Part shown: piece after piece, positions 48,486 through 56,994 of the stretch
Layout: the number at the start of each line of letters is the position of its first letter
Numbering within the stretch: the stretch's first letter is position 1
Assembly (NCBI GenBank): GCA_021773975.1
Contig: JAJFJN010000001.1
Span: forward strand, 1-56,994
From: Gammaproteobacteria bacterium
GTDB lineage: Bacteria > Pseudomonadota > Gammaproteobacteria > Chromatiales > Chromatiaceae
Direction: 5' to 3'
Length of the DNA: 56,994 nucleotides
Position numbers and translations under genes: made by a program
The notes under the pieces: generated by a model
Database searches by the model: none
Seen by the model: the letters and a program-made list of their open reading frames with translations, nothing else
Told to the model about the DNA's origin: nothing

Positions 48486-49229
48486 CAGGGTTTGAATGCT
48501 ACAAACTATTGGGTAACTCACACTAACAGCTTTAGGCCATAGCTGTGCAGAACAGGCCACAGAGCCATGCCATAAGCTATTTTGCTTTTTGTATATTCTA
48601 TGTTCTTCTTTTGCCATCATATAGAATGCCCCACCAACCCATGGAATGTTCCACCAGCCCCGCATACAGTAAATTCACAATACATAAAGCCAACAAATAA
48701 ACATCCGTACGTAGTACATTAAGAAACGCCTTTCCCTGAGTTTCCATTATGAAAAACATCCCCTTTCACAAAAGCCCGGTATATGAGTAACACAATGAAA
48801 CAGGACTCTCATCACGCTTTTCATTTATCACCGGCACACACAAACGCCACTGATATCCACACATCTACTAAGTTTAACGACTTGCGACTTGGAAGCTTTA
48901 GCCATACTAGGAACCTACATCTTGAATTGACTTACTTTAGTGTAAATAACTCCAATATTTTTCATGCTTTCTCAGAATCAACCCAATCCCATTCGCACCA
49001 TGCAATAGCATAGCTACCACACACCTCATCAATCATGGATATACTCAAAATATGCAATATATGGGATTTTTAATTACTAAAGGCTGTAGAATCGCCAGAA
49101 CATTAAGCGCCTATGCTTTACTTTGCAGCCCTTCACAATGAACTTTATTTCCACTTGAAGAGTCAATGAATGCAGGTAAAATCACCTACTTCATCAATAC
49201 AACTTAAACCTTATAAAATAGAGATTTTT
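48486..49229. other. Intergenic region upstream of NHL gene 3 and the c'-type cytochrome (744 bp)
   Basis: The half next to the NHL gene (to about 48920) repeats blocks found upstream of NHL gene 1. It also has its own tandem copy of the GGTTGGTGGnnCATTCnATG motif (minus strand, 48620-48660). The other half is AT-rich and should contain the promoter of the plus-strand cytochrome. No convincing ORF or RNA gene was found. Confidence 0.45.
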
Positions 49230-49787
49230 ATGCCAACAGCTCTTAGAATGCTTCTAATTCTTGCCGTATCTAGCTGCTTCAATAGCCTGGTATTTGCCGA
49301 ATCAAAAACAGATCACACTGAACATAATTTAGGAAAGGCACAAGCTGTCACCACACTTTCACCTGCCATTCGTGAGCTTCTCAAACAAGAGATGGGGGAG
49401 CTGCAAAAAAGCATGGCTGAGATGCTGCCACTTATTGTCTCTGGTGACTGGCAAGGTGTTTCTGATCATGCTGCAAAGATTGCAAGCGGCCACATCATGA
49501 AACAGAAACTAACTTCAGCACAGGCTCAAGAGTTGATGGCAACCCTGCCCCAGGGATTTAAAGAGCTAGACAATAGCTTCCACAGTGCGGCCAATATGAT
49601 GGCTCATGTTGCCAAAGAGAAGCACATCGAGCTAGTGACCTTCTACTACTATCGCCTCACTGAGACTTGCTTAAGCTGCCACACCCAATATGCCACACAC
49701 CGTTTTCCAGCACTGATCAAAGAACCGACAGGTGACCATTCACATGCACCAGAACAACCCGCGCACAACCAACAACACTCTCACTAA
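49230..49787 (+). CDS. Cytochrome c'-like monoheme protein, secreted
   Basis: A 185-residue periplasmic protein. ATG 49230 places the signal peptide first (MPTALRMLLILAVSS to VFA). One heme motif, TCLSCHTQYATHRFP, sits near the C-terminus after helix-rich sequence. This is the cytochrome c'/c556 plan of a four-helix bundle with C-terminal CxxCH. The C-terminal tail is histidine-rich (HSHAPEQPAHNQQHSH) and could bind metal. It lies 26 bp upstream of dsbB. Family members bind NO or act as electron carriers; which applies here is not visible. Confidence 0.75.
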   Translation: MPTALRMLLILAVSSCFNSLVFAESKTDHTEHNLGKAQAVTTLSPAIRELLKQEMGELQKSMAEMLPLIVSGDWQGVSDHAAKIASGHIMKQKLTSAQAQELMATLPQGFKELDNSFHSAANMMAHVAKEKHIELVTFYYYRLTETCLSCHTQYATHRFPALIKEPTGDHSHAPEQPAHNQQHSH

Positions 49788-49813
49788 CCCACTGCCATAA
49801 CAGGGGATAATAA

Positions 49814-50341
49814 ATGAGCCTTCTACAGAGCATTTCCAAACGCCGGATCAATCTGTTTGGATTCATCATTTGTGCATCACTGATTGGAGCCGCTCTCTAT
49901 CTACAAGAAGCCGGACATGAACCCTGCCCACTCTGTATCTTGCAGCGTATTGCCTTTATCTCAATGGGAATCATATTTCTGGTTGCTGCCTTGCATAACC
50001 CTGCAGGACGTATTGGAGGGCGTATCTACGGCCTGTTGATTGCCTTAGCCGGTACAGTGGGAGGCGTTATTGCGGGACGACATGTCTGGTTGCAGCATCT
50101 ACCAGAAGATCAAGTGCCCGAGTGTGGACCAGGGCTGGAGTATATGATGGAGGCATTTCCACTAGCCGAAGCCATGCAGAAGATATTTAGAGGATCAGGT
50201 GAGTGTGCCGAGATCTCATGGACATTTTTGGGGCTAAGCCTACCAGGCTGGGCCTTTGTCCTGTTTGTTCTACTTTCTGTGGTGGGGCTATTACGAAACT
50301 GGGCCTATCGTGAACGAGGTAACACTTATTCAATCCTCTAA
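49814..50341 (+). CDS. dsbB: Disulfide bond formation protein DsbB
   Basis: A 175-residue inner-membrane protein with four predicted membrane segments that reoxidises DsbA and passes electrons to quinone. The first periplasmic cysteine pair is CPLCILQR (about residues 37-40), the DsbB CxxC. The second pair is split as VPECGP and GECAEI in the second periplasmic loop. Length is normal. It overlaps the convergent AttH-like gene by 4 bp. Its location near genes for very cysteine-rich secreted proteins may be meaningful or chance. Confidence 0.93.
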   Translation: MSLLQSISKRRINLFGFIICASLIGAALYLQEAGHEPCPLCILQRIAFISMGIIFLVAALHNPAGRIGGRIYGLLIALAGTVGGVIAGRHVWLQHLPEDQVPECGPGLEYMMEAFPLAEAMQKIFRGSGECAEISWTFLGLSLPGWAFVLFVLLSVVGLLRNWAYRERGNTYSIL

Positions 50342-51465
50342 TCTACTGCATATCCAGCCAACTCCAGATAACCCCGGCCACGCACAGCCCGACCTGTGCG
50401 TGTGCCACTGACATCCACCGCACCCTCCCAGTAGCGCACCAGCAGATCCAGCTCCTGATTTTCCAGCACAGGGGCCACTTCTAATTTGAGCTTCTGTGAG
50501 GGGATATGCAACTGCCAGCGCACTGGATAACGCCCTCCTTTTGGGCTGTCCCAATACGCCAAGGGTTGAAGCCTGACCTCCTTTGATCCCAGCCGAATCA
50601 CCTCCCCATCAGGCAACACCAGGCTCCCTGCACTGTGAGGATCCGGGCTGCCATCCTTGCGCCTCAGTTGGTAGTACATGAGATCCGAGCCATCATCCAG
50701 CTGCAGTGAAAACCAATCCCAACCTGCTTGCTCTTCACCCAGCGCACTAGTGCTCCACTCACGGTCCAGCCAAGCCATTCCGGCCACTGCATGCTTCCCC
50801 CCCTCTATTACAACCTGCCCCTCTGCTGCCAATCGTGGAATAGAGTAGTAATAGGAGGCATTTCCAGCAGCCGCACTCTTTTGGCTGAGACCCGCCTCAC
50901 CTTGCAGCACTGGCGGGCGCAATGAGATGAGCGACAATGTTAATGAGAGATCCACCTCAGCCGCCTGCAATACCCATTGGCCATCCTGCTCAGTGACTGA
51001 CCAATCATCCAGCCATACCTTGAATGGTTCAAGCTGCGCCCCCGCCAATCCCATTGCGCCACGACTAAACCGTTCAAACGCATGAAACTGTTCGCCCTGA
51101 GCATCCGTCAATGCAAAATGAGCCATCCAGGATTGATTACTCCGCCATAGCGACTTCCCCTCAGCCTCACCCGGTTTTAAGGCATTACGGAAGAAGACCA
51201 GCTGGAAGCCAAAACGTCTCTTCTCTACTGTTTCCAGATTGCCTGTGAAGTACCACCACTCACTACGAAACCCCGGGTGAGCAGCGTGATCCTGTGGAAA
51301 CAGAAAAGAGCGTGGCTGCACAGCCCGCTCAAATCCGGCATCTACTACACCACCCAACAGATCAGCCACATTGGTTGATACATTTTTCTCTGCCGACTGC
51401 GGTAACAACAGCCACCCCAGCGTAAGTGCAAAGATAGAAAGAAAGGCGACAATAACCGCTCGCAT
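50338..51465 (-). CDS. AttH/CrtC-like lipocalin-fold secreted protein
   Basis: A 375-residue protein with an N-terminal signal or anchor (MRAVIVAFLSIFALTLGWLL). The family signature RSEWWYFTGNLET appears near residue 70, followed by AWLDREWS and GWDWFSLQLDDGSDLM, typical of the hydroxyneurosporene synthase/AttH (COG5621) group. The start codon ATG 51465 overlaps the permease stop (TGATG). The family is commonly encoded after an ABC ATPase and FtsX-like permease, as in attEFGH, and its substrate is generally unknown. A carotenoid hydratase role is unlikely here because no carotenoid genes are near. Confidence 0.85.
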   Translation of the reverse strand: MRAVIVAFLSIFALTLGWLLLPQSAEKNVSTNVADLLGGVVDAGFERAVQPRSFLFPQDHAAHPGFRSEWWYFTGNLETVEKRRFGFQLVFFRNALKPGEAEGKSLWRSNQSWMAHFALTDAQGEQFHAFERFSRGAMGLAGAQLEPFKVWLDDWSVTEQDGQWVLQAAEVDLSLTLSLISLRPPVLQGEAGLSQKSAAAGNASYYYSIPRLAAEGQVVIEGGKHAVAGMAWLDREWSTSALGEEQAGWDWFSLQLDDGSDLMYYQLRRKDGSPDPHSAGSLVLPDGEVIRLGSKEVRLQPLAYWDSPKGGRYPVRWQLHIPSQKLKLEVAPVLENQELDLLVRYWEGAVDVSGTRTGRAVRGRGYLELAGYAVD

Positions 51466-54032
51466 CACTCTTCCCGCAGAGCCTGTGCAGGCGAGGTTTG
51501 AGACATTCTCCAGGCTGGATAAAGTCCTGCCAGCAGCGCCGCCACCAGCGCCAGCAGCATGGCGTCAAGCAGCACCATCCCCGGCACCACCACATCCATG
51601 CTCCAGCCGAATGCACGTCGATTGACCACAAAAATCAGTACCCCAGCCAAGACCAAACCCAGCGGCAGCGCCAATAGCCCGGAGATCAGCCCCATAAACC
51701 CGGTCTGCGCCGTGACCAGACCCCAGACTTGTCTGGGGGTAAATCCCATAGCACGCAACACCGCTAGCTCCCGTGCCTTCTCCAGTTGCAGGGCCATCAG
51801 TGCACTCAGGATACCGACAAAGGCCACACCAATAACCAACAGCCGCAGCACATGGGTAATGGCAAAGGTGCGATCAAAGGTTTTGATGGAGGCCTCACGC
51901 AGGGTTTTACTGGCATGAATGCGCAGCGCCTGCTGGTCACCCACAAGCCTATGCAGCTTCTCTAGCACAGCATCAACATCCACACCGGGCTGCAGATAAA
52001 GCCAGGCAGAGTAGACGCTCTTATCACCCCAATAGTGCTGATAGAGCGGCATACGCATCTTGACCACGCCCTGCTCTGTTTCATAATCACGAAAGACACC
52101 AGCGATTTTAAAGGGCTGCCTGCCCCGGTTGGTCTCCAGCTCCAGGGTATCGCCCGCATGCAATCCATGATGATAGGCATAGGGTTCAGAGATGATCACC
52201 GCCTGCTCCCGATCAAACAGTGGCCACACCGTCTCTGGTGTCCCTTGCAAAAACTGCACACCGGCGTAGCTCTCTGCGGCTAAACGTAGCGCAGTAAGAT
52301 GGACAATCTCATCGCCAGACTGAATCTCTACCGGCCTGCTCATTCTAATGCCTGCAACACCGGGAAGACGCTCAACAATCTGCAAAACAGCTGGGGACAA
52401 TGCAGCCTCATAGCCCGTGCCGGAAGGTGCATCCGGCGAGATAAAGATATCCGCCTGCAGGCTCGACTCCAGCCACTGCTGCACCGAGACACGAAAGCTA
52501 TCCACCATCACACCCACCCCGACTGTGGTGGCCACAGCAATACTCAGTGCAGCAATCGCCACACCGGTACGACTCAGAGAGGCTTGAACACCCCTCACAG
52601 CCATGCGCCCAGGTGAGCCAAACAGACGGCCAAACAGTGGGGCGCTATAGCGGCAGATCAACGACACCCACATCGGTGTTAATAGACTGAAACCCAGAAT
52701 AAGGACAAACAGTGCAATAAATCCAAACAACAGACTGTCACTCAGCAGCAACAGCACCGCAGCCGTAATCAGCAATATCACACCAGACCAGGCAAAAGGC
52801 TGTAGTAGCTTCCGGGCACCCTGCTCCACCCCAGATCGGTTTTGCACCCTCCGCGGTGGTGAGAGCGCCGCCTCTGAAGCCGGTACCAGCACAGCCAGCA
52901 GACTGCCGCCCACACCCAATAACAGCCCTTTTATGATGCCCATCGGGGTCAGTGCGAGTTCACGCACCGTCAGTACAAAATAGAGGTCATTAATGGTTTG
53001 GGTGACCAGCTGTAGCAGCTCTTGCGCCAGCAGGATACCCAGCAGCAGCCCCAACAGGGTGCCCAGGCCGCCTATTAGCAACCCTTCCCCCAGCACCAGT
53101 CTGAAGAGATCGGCACGCGTCGCACCTAACACCCGCAGCTGCCCCATCAACTCCCGGCGCTGAAGGACAGAAAAGGAGAGCGTGTTGTAGATCAGGAAAA
53201 GCCCCACCACCAACGCCAGCAGGCTCATGGCGGTCAGGTTAACGCTAAAGGCGCGCGTCATCTCCTGCATGGCCAACCCGCGTGAAGCAGCGGGGGTTAA
53301 TCGGCTCCCAACCGGCAGCAGGCTCTTAATGGCATCAAGCCTCTCTGTAGCCGTATCTGGCAAGATAAGATCAATCCGACTCAGCCGCCCCATCCGGTCC
53401 AGCAGTTCCTGAGCTGTTGAGATATCCGCCGCCAGCAGATCCCGCAGAACGGCTCTCTGCTCAGGAGGCGGTTCAAAGTAACCAGCCAATACCGCCTGCC
53501 GTCTCTGGCCGGAATGCCACAGCTCAAAAGGTTGCCCGACCGACAGCCCAAACCCCTCCACCCTCTCCCGGCTCATCAACACTGCACCTGGCTCGGTTAA
53601 CAGACGCTGGAGAAGCCCCTCTTCACCTTCAGCCGGTACATGGCTGAGCAGGTTACGGAATCGGCTCTCTGCAAAGGGATCAACACCCAGCAGCTGCAAG
53701 GTCTGCTCACCATAGGCCAGATAACCTTCAACCACCGGCGCGCTGACGGGGAGACGGCCACTGCGCCGCAATGTGACATAGAGCTGTTCATCCAGCCCCG
53801 TGGGTCCCGCAACAATCTGATGCGTAGCCTGCCCGGTGACCGTCTGCATCGAGTGGTCAAAGGCCCGGCGTGCGCTCTCATTGGCCAGATCCACCGCCAC
53901 CACCACAGCAACACCCAGTGCGATACCCAGAATGGAGAGCGCCATCTGCCACGGGTGGCGTCCAAGATGTCGCAGGCTGGCACGCCATAACAGGTTGGAA
54001 GAATTGGCAAACAATGAGGAAAGACTCCTCAC
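51465..54032 (-). CDS. FtsX-like ABC transporter permease (AttFG-type, fused)
   Basis: An 855-residue inner-membrane protein with two MacB-PCD/FtsX halves. The first transmembrane segment follows PWQMALSILGIALGVAVVVA. A periplasmic domain comes next, then three transmembrane helices around residues 265-390, a central hydrophobic pair near 420-460, a second start at RTGVAIAALSIAVATTVGV, and a final FtsX block (LRAMGFTPRQVWGLV). GTG 54032 overlaps the ATPase stop (GTGA), so it is chosen over a TTG one codon upstream. It works with the ATPase as a LolCDE/MacB-like mechanotransmission transporter acting on lipids or lipoproteins (family knowledge). Confidence 0.88.
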   Translation of the reverse strand: MRSLSSLFANSSNLLWRASLRHLGRHPWQMALSILGIALGVAVVVAVDLANESARRAFDHSMQTVTGQATHQIVAGPTGLDEQLYVTLRRSGRLPVSAPVVEGYLAYGEQTLQLLGVDPFAESRFRNLLSHVPAEGEEGLLQRLLTEPGAVLMSRERVEGFGLSVGQPFELWHSGQRRQAVLAGYFEPPPEQRAVLRDLLAADISTAQELLDRMGRLSRIDLILPDTATERLDAIKSLLPVGSRLTPAASRGLAMQEMTRAFSVNLTAMSLLALVVGLFLIYNTLSFSVLQRRELMGQLRVLGATRADLFRLVLGEGLLIGGLGTLLGLLLGILLAQELLQLVTQTINDLYFVLTVRELALTPMGIIKGLLLGVGGSLLAVLVPASEAALSPPRRVQNRSGVEQGARKLLQPFAWSGVILLITAAVLLLLSDSLLFGFIALFVLILGFSLLTPMWVSLICRYSAPLFGRLFGSPGRMAVRGVQASLSRTGVAIAALSIAVATTVGVGVMVDSFRVSVQQWLESSLQADIFISPDAPSGTGYEAALSPAVLQIVERLPGVAGIRMSRPVEIQSGDEIVHLTALRLAAESYAGVQFLQGTPETVWPLFDREQAVIISEPYAYHHGLHAGDTLELETNRGRQPFKIAGVFRDYETEQGVVKMRMPLYQHYWGDKSVYSAWLYLQPGVDVDAVLEKLHRLVGDQQALRIHASKTLREASIKTFDRTFAITHVLRLLVIGVAFVGILSALMALQLEKARELAVLRAMGFTPRQVWGLVTAQTGFMGLISGLLALPLGLVLAGVLIFVVNRRAFGWSMDVVVPGMVLLDAMLLALVAALLAGLYPAWRMSQTSPAQALREE

Positions 54033-54736
54033 CAAACCACATCCTCACTGGCGACAAACCGCCCCTGCCGAAGGTTAAAAATCCGATCCGCCCTGGCGGC
54101 CACCGCCTGGCTATGCGTCACTATAATCAGCGTGCACTGTTCGTCACGCACCAACCGGTCGAGCAGATCCAACACCTGTTGGCCGCTTTCGAGATCCAGA
54201 TTGCCGGTTGGCTCATCAGCCAATACCACAGCAGGCCGGTGTACCAGCGCCCGTGCCACAGCCACGCGCTGCTGTTCACCACCCGAGAGCTGATCAGGGT
54301 AGCTGCTCTCACGTTGAGAAAGCCCCACCTGTTCCAACAACGTCATGCAGCGGTGGCGTCCTTCTGCCAAATCGTAACCATTCAGCTCCAGCGGCAACAG
54401 TAGGTTTTCCATCACCGTCAGGGTGGGTATCAGATTGAAAAACTGGTAGATAAAGCCAATATGACGACGGCGAAACAGGGTACGCCCATGTTCATCCATC
54501 TGATTGATACAGGTGTCATTGATGTAGATATCCCCGCCATCCGGCTGATCAATACCTCCAATAAGATTCAATAGTGTTGATTTGCCGCAACCGCTGCGGC
54601 CCAACAGCGCCACCGTTTCACCCCGCTGGATCTCGCCACAGACGCCATCCAACACACGCTGTTCTCGCTCCCCCTGAAGATAGATTCGAGTTAGCCGGTT
54701 TAGCCGAATGAAAGCGTTGGAGCAGTCGTTCTCCAT
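54029..54736 (-). CDS. ABC transporter ATP-binding protein (LolD/AttE-like)
   Basis: A 235-residue cytoplasmic ATPase. Walker A is GRSGCGKSTLLN (about residues 42-53), the Q-loop region is FIYQFFNLIPTLTVMEN, the signature is LSGGEQQRVAVARAL, and Walker B is VVLADEPTGNLD, followed by an H-switch in IIVTHS. This is the LolD/MacB subfamily. It overlaps the permease gene by 4 bp and is the first gene of the three-gene set. Confidence 0.92.
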   Translation of the reverse strand: MENDCSNAFIRLNRLTRIYLQGEREQRVLDGVCGEIQRGETVALLGRSGCGKSTLLNLIGGIDQPDGGDIYINDTCINQMDEHGRTLFRRRHIGFIYQFFNLIPTLTVMENLLLPLELNGYDLAEGRHRCMTLLEQVGLSQRESSYPDQLSGGEQQRVAVARALVHRPAVVLADEPTGNLDLESGQQVLDLLDRLVRDEQCTLIIVTHSQAVAARADRIFNLRQGRFVASEDVVW

Positions 54737-54742
54737 AACTGA

Positions 54743-55507
54743 TCACCCTCCAAGAAGTTCCTCTTTTGCCCGGTTAATTTGGGCGGCAAGATAGGTTGAA
54801 CCACCCCGGTCTGGATGAAGCTTTGAAACCAGACGGCGGTGAGCGGCGATGATCTCTTCCCTGTCTGCCCCTTCTTCTACGCCCAGAATCTTGCACGCCT
54901 CCTCCCGGCTCATTTGGCCACTGGAAGGCGGTGCACTATTTGTATTTCCAGTCCCGGCACCGCATTGATCGCGCCAGCTCTCATGGAGATGATTGAGGTA
55001 GCTCTCCAGCAACGCAGCTGACTCCGAGTCCTCTGCAATATAGCGTTGCCAAAGGGCAACCAGCTGAGCCTGATCCAGCTGGCTCAGACGGGAACCCGCC
55101 AGCTGCCCGGCAATGATCTCACCGCCCATCTCACCACTGTCATGATCCAGAAACATCCGCACGAAGCGTGTCTCAACCTGAGAGCGTTGATTTGCAGAAG
55201 GCTCCGCCGCATTTTTATTGGCCCGGTACTGAAAAAACAGTCGCTGCGCCAAACCCAATACCCAAGGCATACGGATCAACCGCATGCCCAGCGTAACCAC
55301 CCCGCCAACGGCTGCACCAGCAGCTGCAAACAGCGGATGCAGACGGCCCGTAGCAGCCAGAATAACCAGGAATGCAACAGCCGCACCAATAGCAACCTTC
55401 ACCAACACCTTGGAAACCTGCTCCGGTGGTGTACGCACAAACCAACGCAATGCCAGCCACAGCCCAAAGCAGATTCCAAGAAAAATAATGACACGCCCTA
55501 TGCCCAC
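54743..55507 (-). CDS. Membrane-anchored J-domain protein
   Basis: A 254-residue protein. Two hydrophobic segments lie in the N-terminal 90 residues (VIIFLGICFGLWLALRW and VKVAIGAAVAFLVILAA). A middle helical region follows. A C-terminal J domain (about 203-254) has the HPD motif in VSKLHPDRGG and ends in QINRAKEELLGG. This layout resembles Pam18/DjlA-like membrane DnaJ proteins that recruit DnaK. GTG 55507 is preceded by GGGTGA and lies 4 bp after the VWA gene stop, so the two are probably co-translated. The ABC ATPase gene starts 6 bp downstream. Confidence 0.85.
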   Translation of the reverse strand: MGIGRVIIFLGICFGLWLALRWFVRTPPEQVSKVLVKVAIGAAVAFLVILAATGRLHPLFAAAGAAVGGVVTLGMRLIRMPWVLGLAQRLFFQYRANKNAAEPSANQRSQVETRFVRMFLDHDSGEMGGEIIAGQLAGSRLSQLDQAQLVALWQRYIAEDSESAALLESYLNHLHESWRDQCGAGTGNTNSAPPSSGQMSREEACKILGVEEGADREEIIAAHRRLVSKLHPDRGGSTYLAAQINRAKEELLGG

Positions 55508-55511
55508 AGCA

Positions 55512-56234
55512 TCACCCTTTTGTTAACTGCTGAAGCAGCTTGGGTACATCGCCACCCTGACGACGGCCAAAATCCTCCAACGCGCGCCGACCACCCGCTG
55601 CATAAACTGCAACCGCACCCAGGAGTTCTGCCAATTGACGAGCACTGCCCGCATTGAACGGACAGTAGGCACCACCCGAAAGTTGGGCCATTTTGCGAAA
55701 GCCCTTCTCTGCAACCGGCTCATCTCCCTCTTGAAACAGAAACAGCGGTACACCATGCATTCCCAACTCACCCGCTTGCTGACATAATTTTTCCACCGGC
55801 TCCTCGATACAGTCACCCACAAAAACCAATGCATTGACCTTATGCCGTCCAGTCTCTCGCAAGGCATGACGCAGCATTTGGCTGATCTGGGTCATGCCAC
55901 CAACGCAATAGACCTCTCGCATGCGCTGCTTTAACTCCTCTGAGCTACGCAGCCAGGGGCTGGCTGAGGACTCCATTTGTCCCCGGTAGAAGAAGAGCTG
56001 GATCTCCAAGCCACCCAACGCAGCTGTTTCATCAAACATCTGGCTCTGAATCTGGCAGGCACTCTTCCAGGTTGGCTCCCGGCTGGCAGTGGCATCCATC
56101 GCAAAAATCAGGCGACCACGATCAGCAGCAGGCTTAACCACAGGCATTTTGGCCACCTTATCCAGAAAGGTGGCTACATTTTTTTTAACAGAACGCTGAG
56201 TGAGTTTTTGGTTGTCTTTTGTCATGGCATGCAA
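55512..56234 (-). CDS. VWA-domain protein
   Basis: A 240-residue protein. A TTG start at 56234 is placed because GGGAGG lies 5 bp upstream; ATG 56225 three codons later is the alternative. The VWA domain has the MIDAS start FAMDATASREPTW (DxTxS rather than DxSxS). VGGMTQISQMLRHAL and LVFVGDCIEEP fit the later MIDAS positions. A C-terminal part (RQLAELLGAVAVYAAGG) completes it. Metal-dependent protein binding is expected. It lies just upstream of the J-domain gene and probably forms an operon with it. Its function is unknown. Confidence 0.78.
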   Translation of the reverse strand: MHAMTKDNQKLTQRSVKKNVATFLDKVAKMPVVKPAADRGRLIFAMDATASREPTWKSACQIQSQMFDETAALGGLEIQLFFYRGQMESSASPWLRSSEELKQRMREVYCVGGMTQISQMLRHALRETGRHKVNALVFVGDCIEEPVEKLCQQAGELGMHGVPLFLFQEGDEPVAEKGFRKMAQLSGGAYCPFNAGSARQLAELLGAVAVYAAGGRRALEDFGRRQGGDVPKLLQQLTKG

Positions 56235-56653
56235 AGCATACCTCCCTACTGACAAGGAAGAAAGATTGGCCGCAGCAGAGCAGTGCAATAAGAGACTAAA
56301 AAGGCTGGCAATCTCTGCTTCACAACCAAAGGAGACATTCAAACGCAGATGGCAATTATCGGTTATCGACATGGAAGAGTCATTCAAGCCAAATATCCAA
56401 ATAGCAGCAGCCCAGCGAAGCAGTTATTTAATTCCGCCTAATAAACTGGCACTATCGGCTAGGAGCAGATATTTTTTTTCGTAACTCTGTTGCAGATATT
56501 ACGAGACTGAGTGCAACGCGTGATATGCCATAATCTCCCATTCACCCCAAAGTGTGATCAGCGGTAAAACAATTCAGTAAGTGGGCTCATCCGCTAGATT
56601 CCAGGCTGTTGCATCCCGTGCGATGACGACGGCAGCTAGGGATAAAACCAAGC
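56235..56653. other. Non-coding stretch before the MITE-like element
   Basis: No convincing ORF, RNA gene or repeat was seen in these 419 bp. The segment nearest the VWA gene should hold its promoter. Confidence 0.4.
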
Positions 56654-56828
56654 ACTTAGCATCTGATTATGCAGTTAGCTCATCCAGAGTAGTGAAACTA
56701 CAATAGATATAAATACATAGAGAATATCTCCAAGATTCAGAAAAAGCCTTAAACACCGCATCAAATCTACATTTAGGCGGATTTTGAGCCAATTTTTGAT
56801 GAGCCAACTGCATAATCAGAACTTAGCA
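56654..56828. mobile_element. MITE-like element (159 bp) with 8-bp target-site duplication
   Basis: TCTGATTATGCAGTTAGCTC... at 56662-56684 and its inverted copy at 56798-56820 form 23-bp terminal inverted repeats with one mismatch. The direct repeat ACTTAGCA flanks both ends exactly (56654-56661 and 56821-56828). There is no coding capacity inside. This is the structure of a non-autonomous transposon mobilised in trans by an 8-bp-duplicating transposase. The parent family is not identified. Confidence 0.88.
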
Positions 56829-56895
56829 GCATGCCTCCCTATATATGTGGCTAATCAAGCCTAGGAGGCTGTCCGAGAATAGAAACCGTAGCGAG

Positions 56896-56992
56896 GGAAA
56901 GCCATTTTGAGTCAGATTTTTTGATCAAATGAGGCGAATATTGGGCATATTTAACGAATTTGATCGGAAAATCTGGCCGAAATGGCTTTTCC
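56896..56992. repeat. Long imperfect inverted repeat, probable mobile-element terminus
   Basis: GGGAAAGCCATTTTGAGTCAG and onward (56896-56930) is mirrored by a segment ending AAATGGCTTTTCC (56958-56992), giving arms of about 33 bp with several mismatches around a 27-bp spacer. Preceding text (AGGCTGTCCGAGAAT) resembles insertion-sequence ends. The window stops here, so the element may be cut off. Confidence 0.5.
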
Positions 56993-56994
56993 GC

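Noticed and set aside
48783-49013. 76-residue plus-strand frame
   Set aside because: No RBS, no domain, and part of it lies in the duplicated upstream block.

Overview
The window looks like a chromosomal segment of a chemoautotrophic gammaproteobacterium that fixes carbon by the reductive TCA (rTCA) cycle. It carries a two-subunit ATP citrate lyase with an unusually large CoA-ligase/citrate-lyase subunit. As I recall, this arrangement has been called type II ACL and described from tubeworm sulfur symbionts (Endoriftia group) and Magnetococcus. The species is not proven by the sequence; an Endoriftia-like sulfur oxidiser is my best inference.

Layout. 1-960: decayed mobile DNA (two transposase fragments and an internally deleted tyrosine integrase) beside a tRNA-Lys. 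1069-3222: fpr-queE-queC. 3513-6553: a PilZ, PpnN (LOG family) and cNMP/HDOD cluster that brings together proteins tied to several nucleotide second messengers. 6622-8876: an orphan winged-helix regulator with a palindrome at its start codon, a triheme cytochrome and a small secreted protein. 9120-16971 (minus strand): mdh, both ACL subunits, a 102-residue unknown and monomeric NADP-isocitrate dehydrogenase. 17622-26985 (plus strand, divergent): HdrC, HdrB, fumarate reductase FeS and flavoprotein subunits, HdrA, MvhD/FlxD, and three Flx-like subunits that end in an NAD(P)H/FAD protein, closed by a strong bidirectional terminator.

27060-48485: an extracellular-electron-transfer-like locus. It holds two very large secreted multiheme cytochromes (15 CxxCH each plus conserved CX6CH and CX4CH motifs, followed by LamG-like lectin modules), three NHL-propeller/lectin-like/calcium-repeat proteins, a roughly pentaheme cytochrome and a lipoprotein. 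The genes are duplicated in direct and inverted orientation. 49230-50341: a c'-type cytochrome and DsbB. 50338-54736: an AttEFGH-like set (ABC ATPase, fused FtsX-type permease, AttH/CrtC lipocalin-like protein). 54743-56234: a membrane DnaJ-domain protein and a VWA protein. 56662-56820: a MITE-like element with an 8-bp target duplication. The window ends inside another inverted-repeat element.

How the parts may work together. ACL, Mdh, Icd and fumarate reductase cover several steps specific to or shared by the rTCA cycle. The Hdr-Flx set could couple NAD(P)H oxidation to fumarate reduction and low-potential ferredoxin reduction by flavin-based bifurcation, supplying the ferredoxin needed by 2-oxoacid synthases, which are not in this window. 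The multiheme/NHL locus is a separate extracytoplasmic module that could move electrons across or outside the envelope. Both proposals are inference from domain content and gene order.
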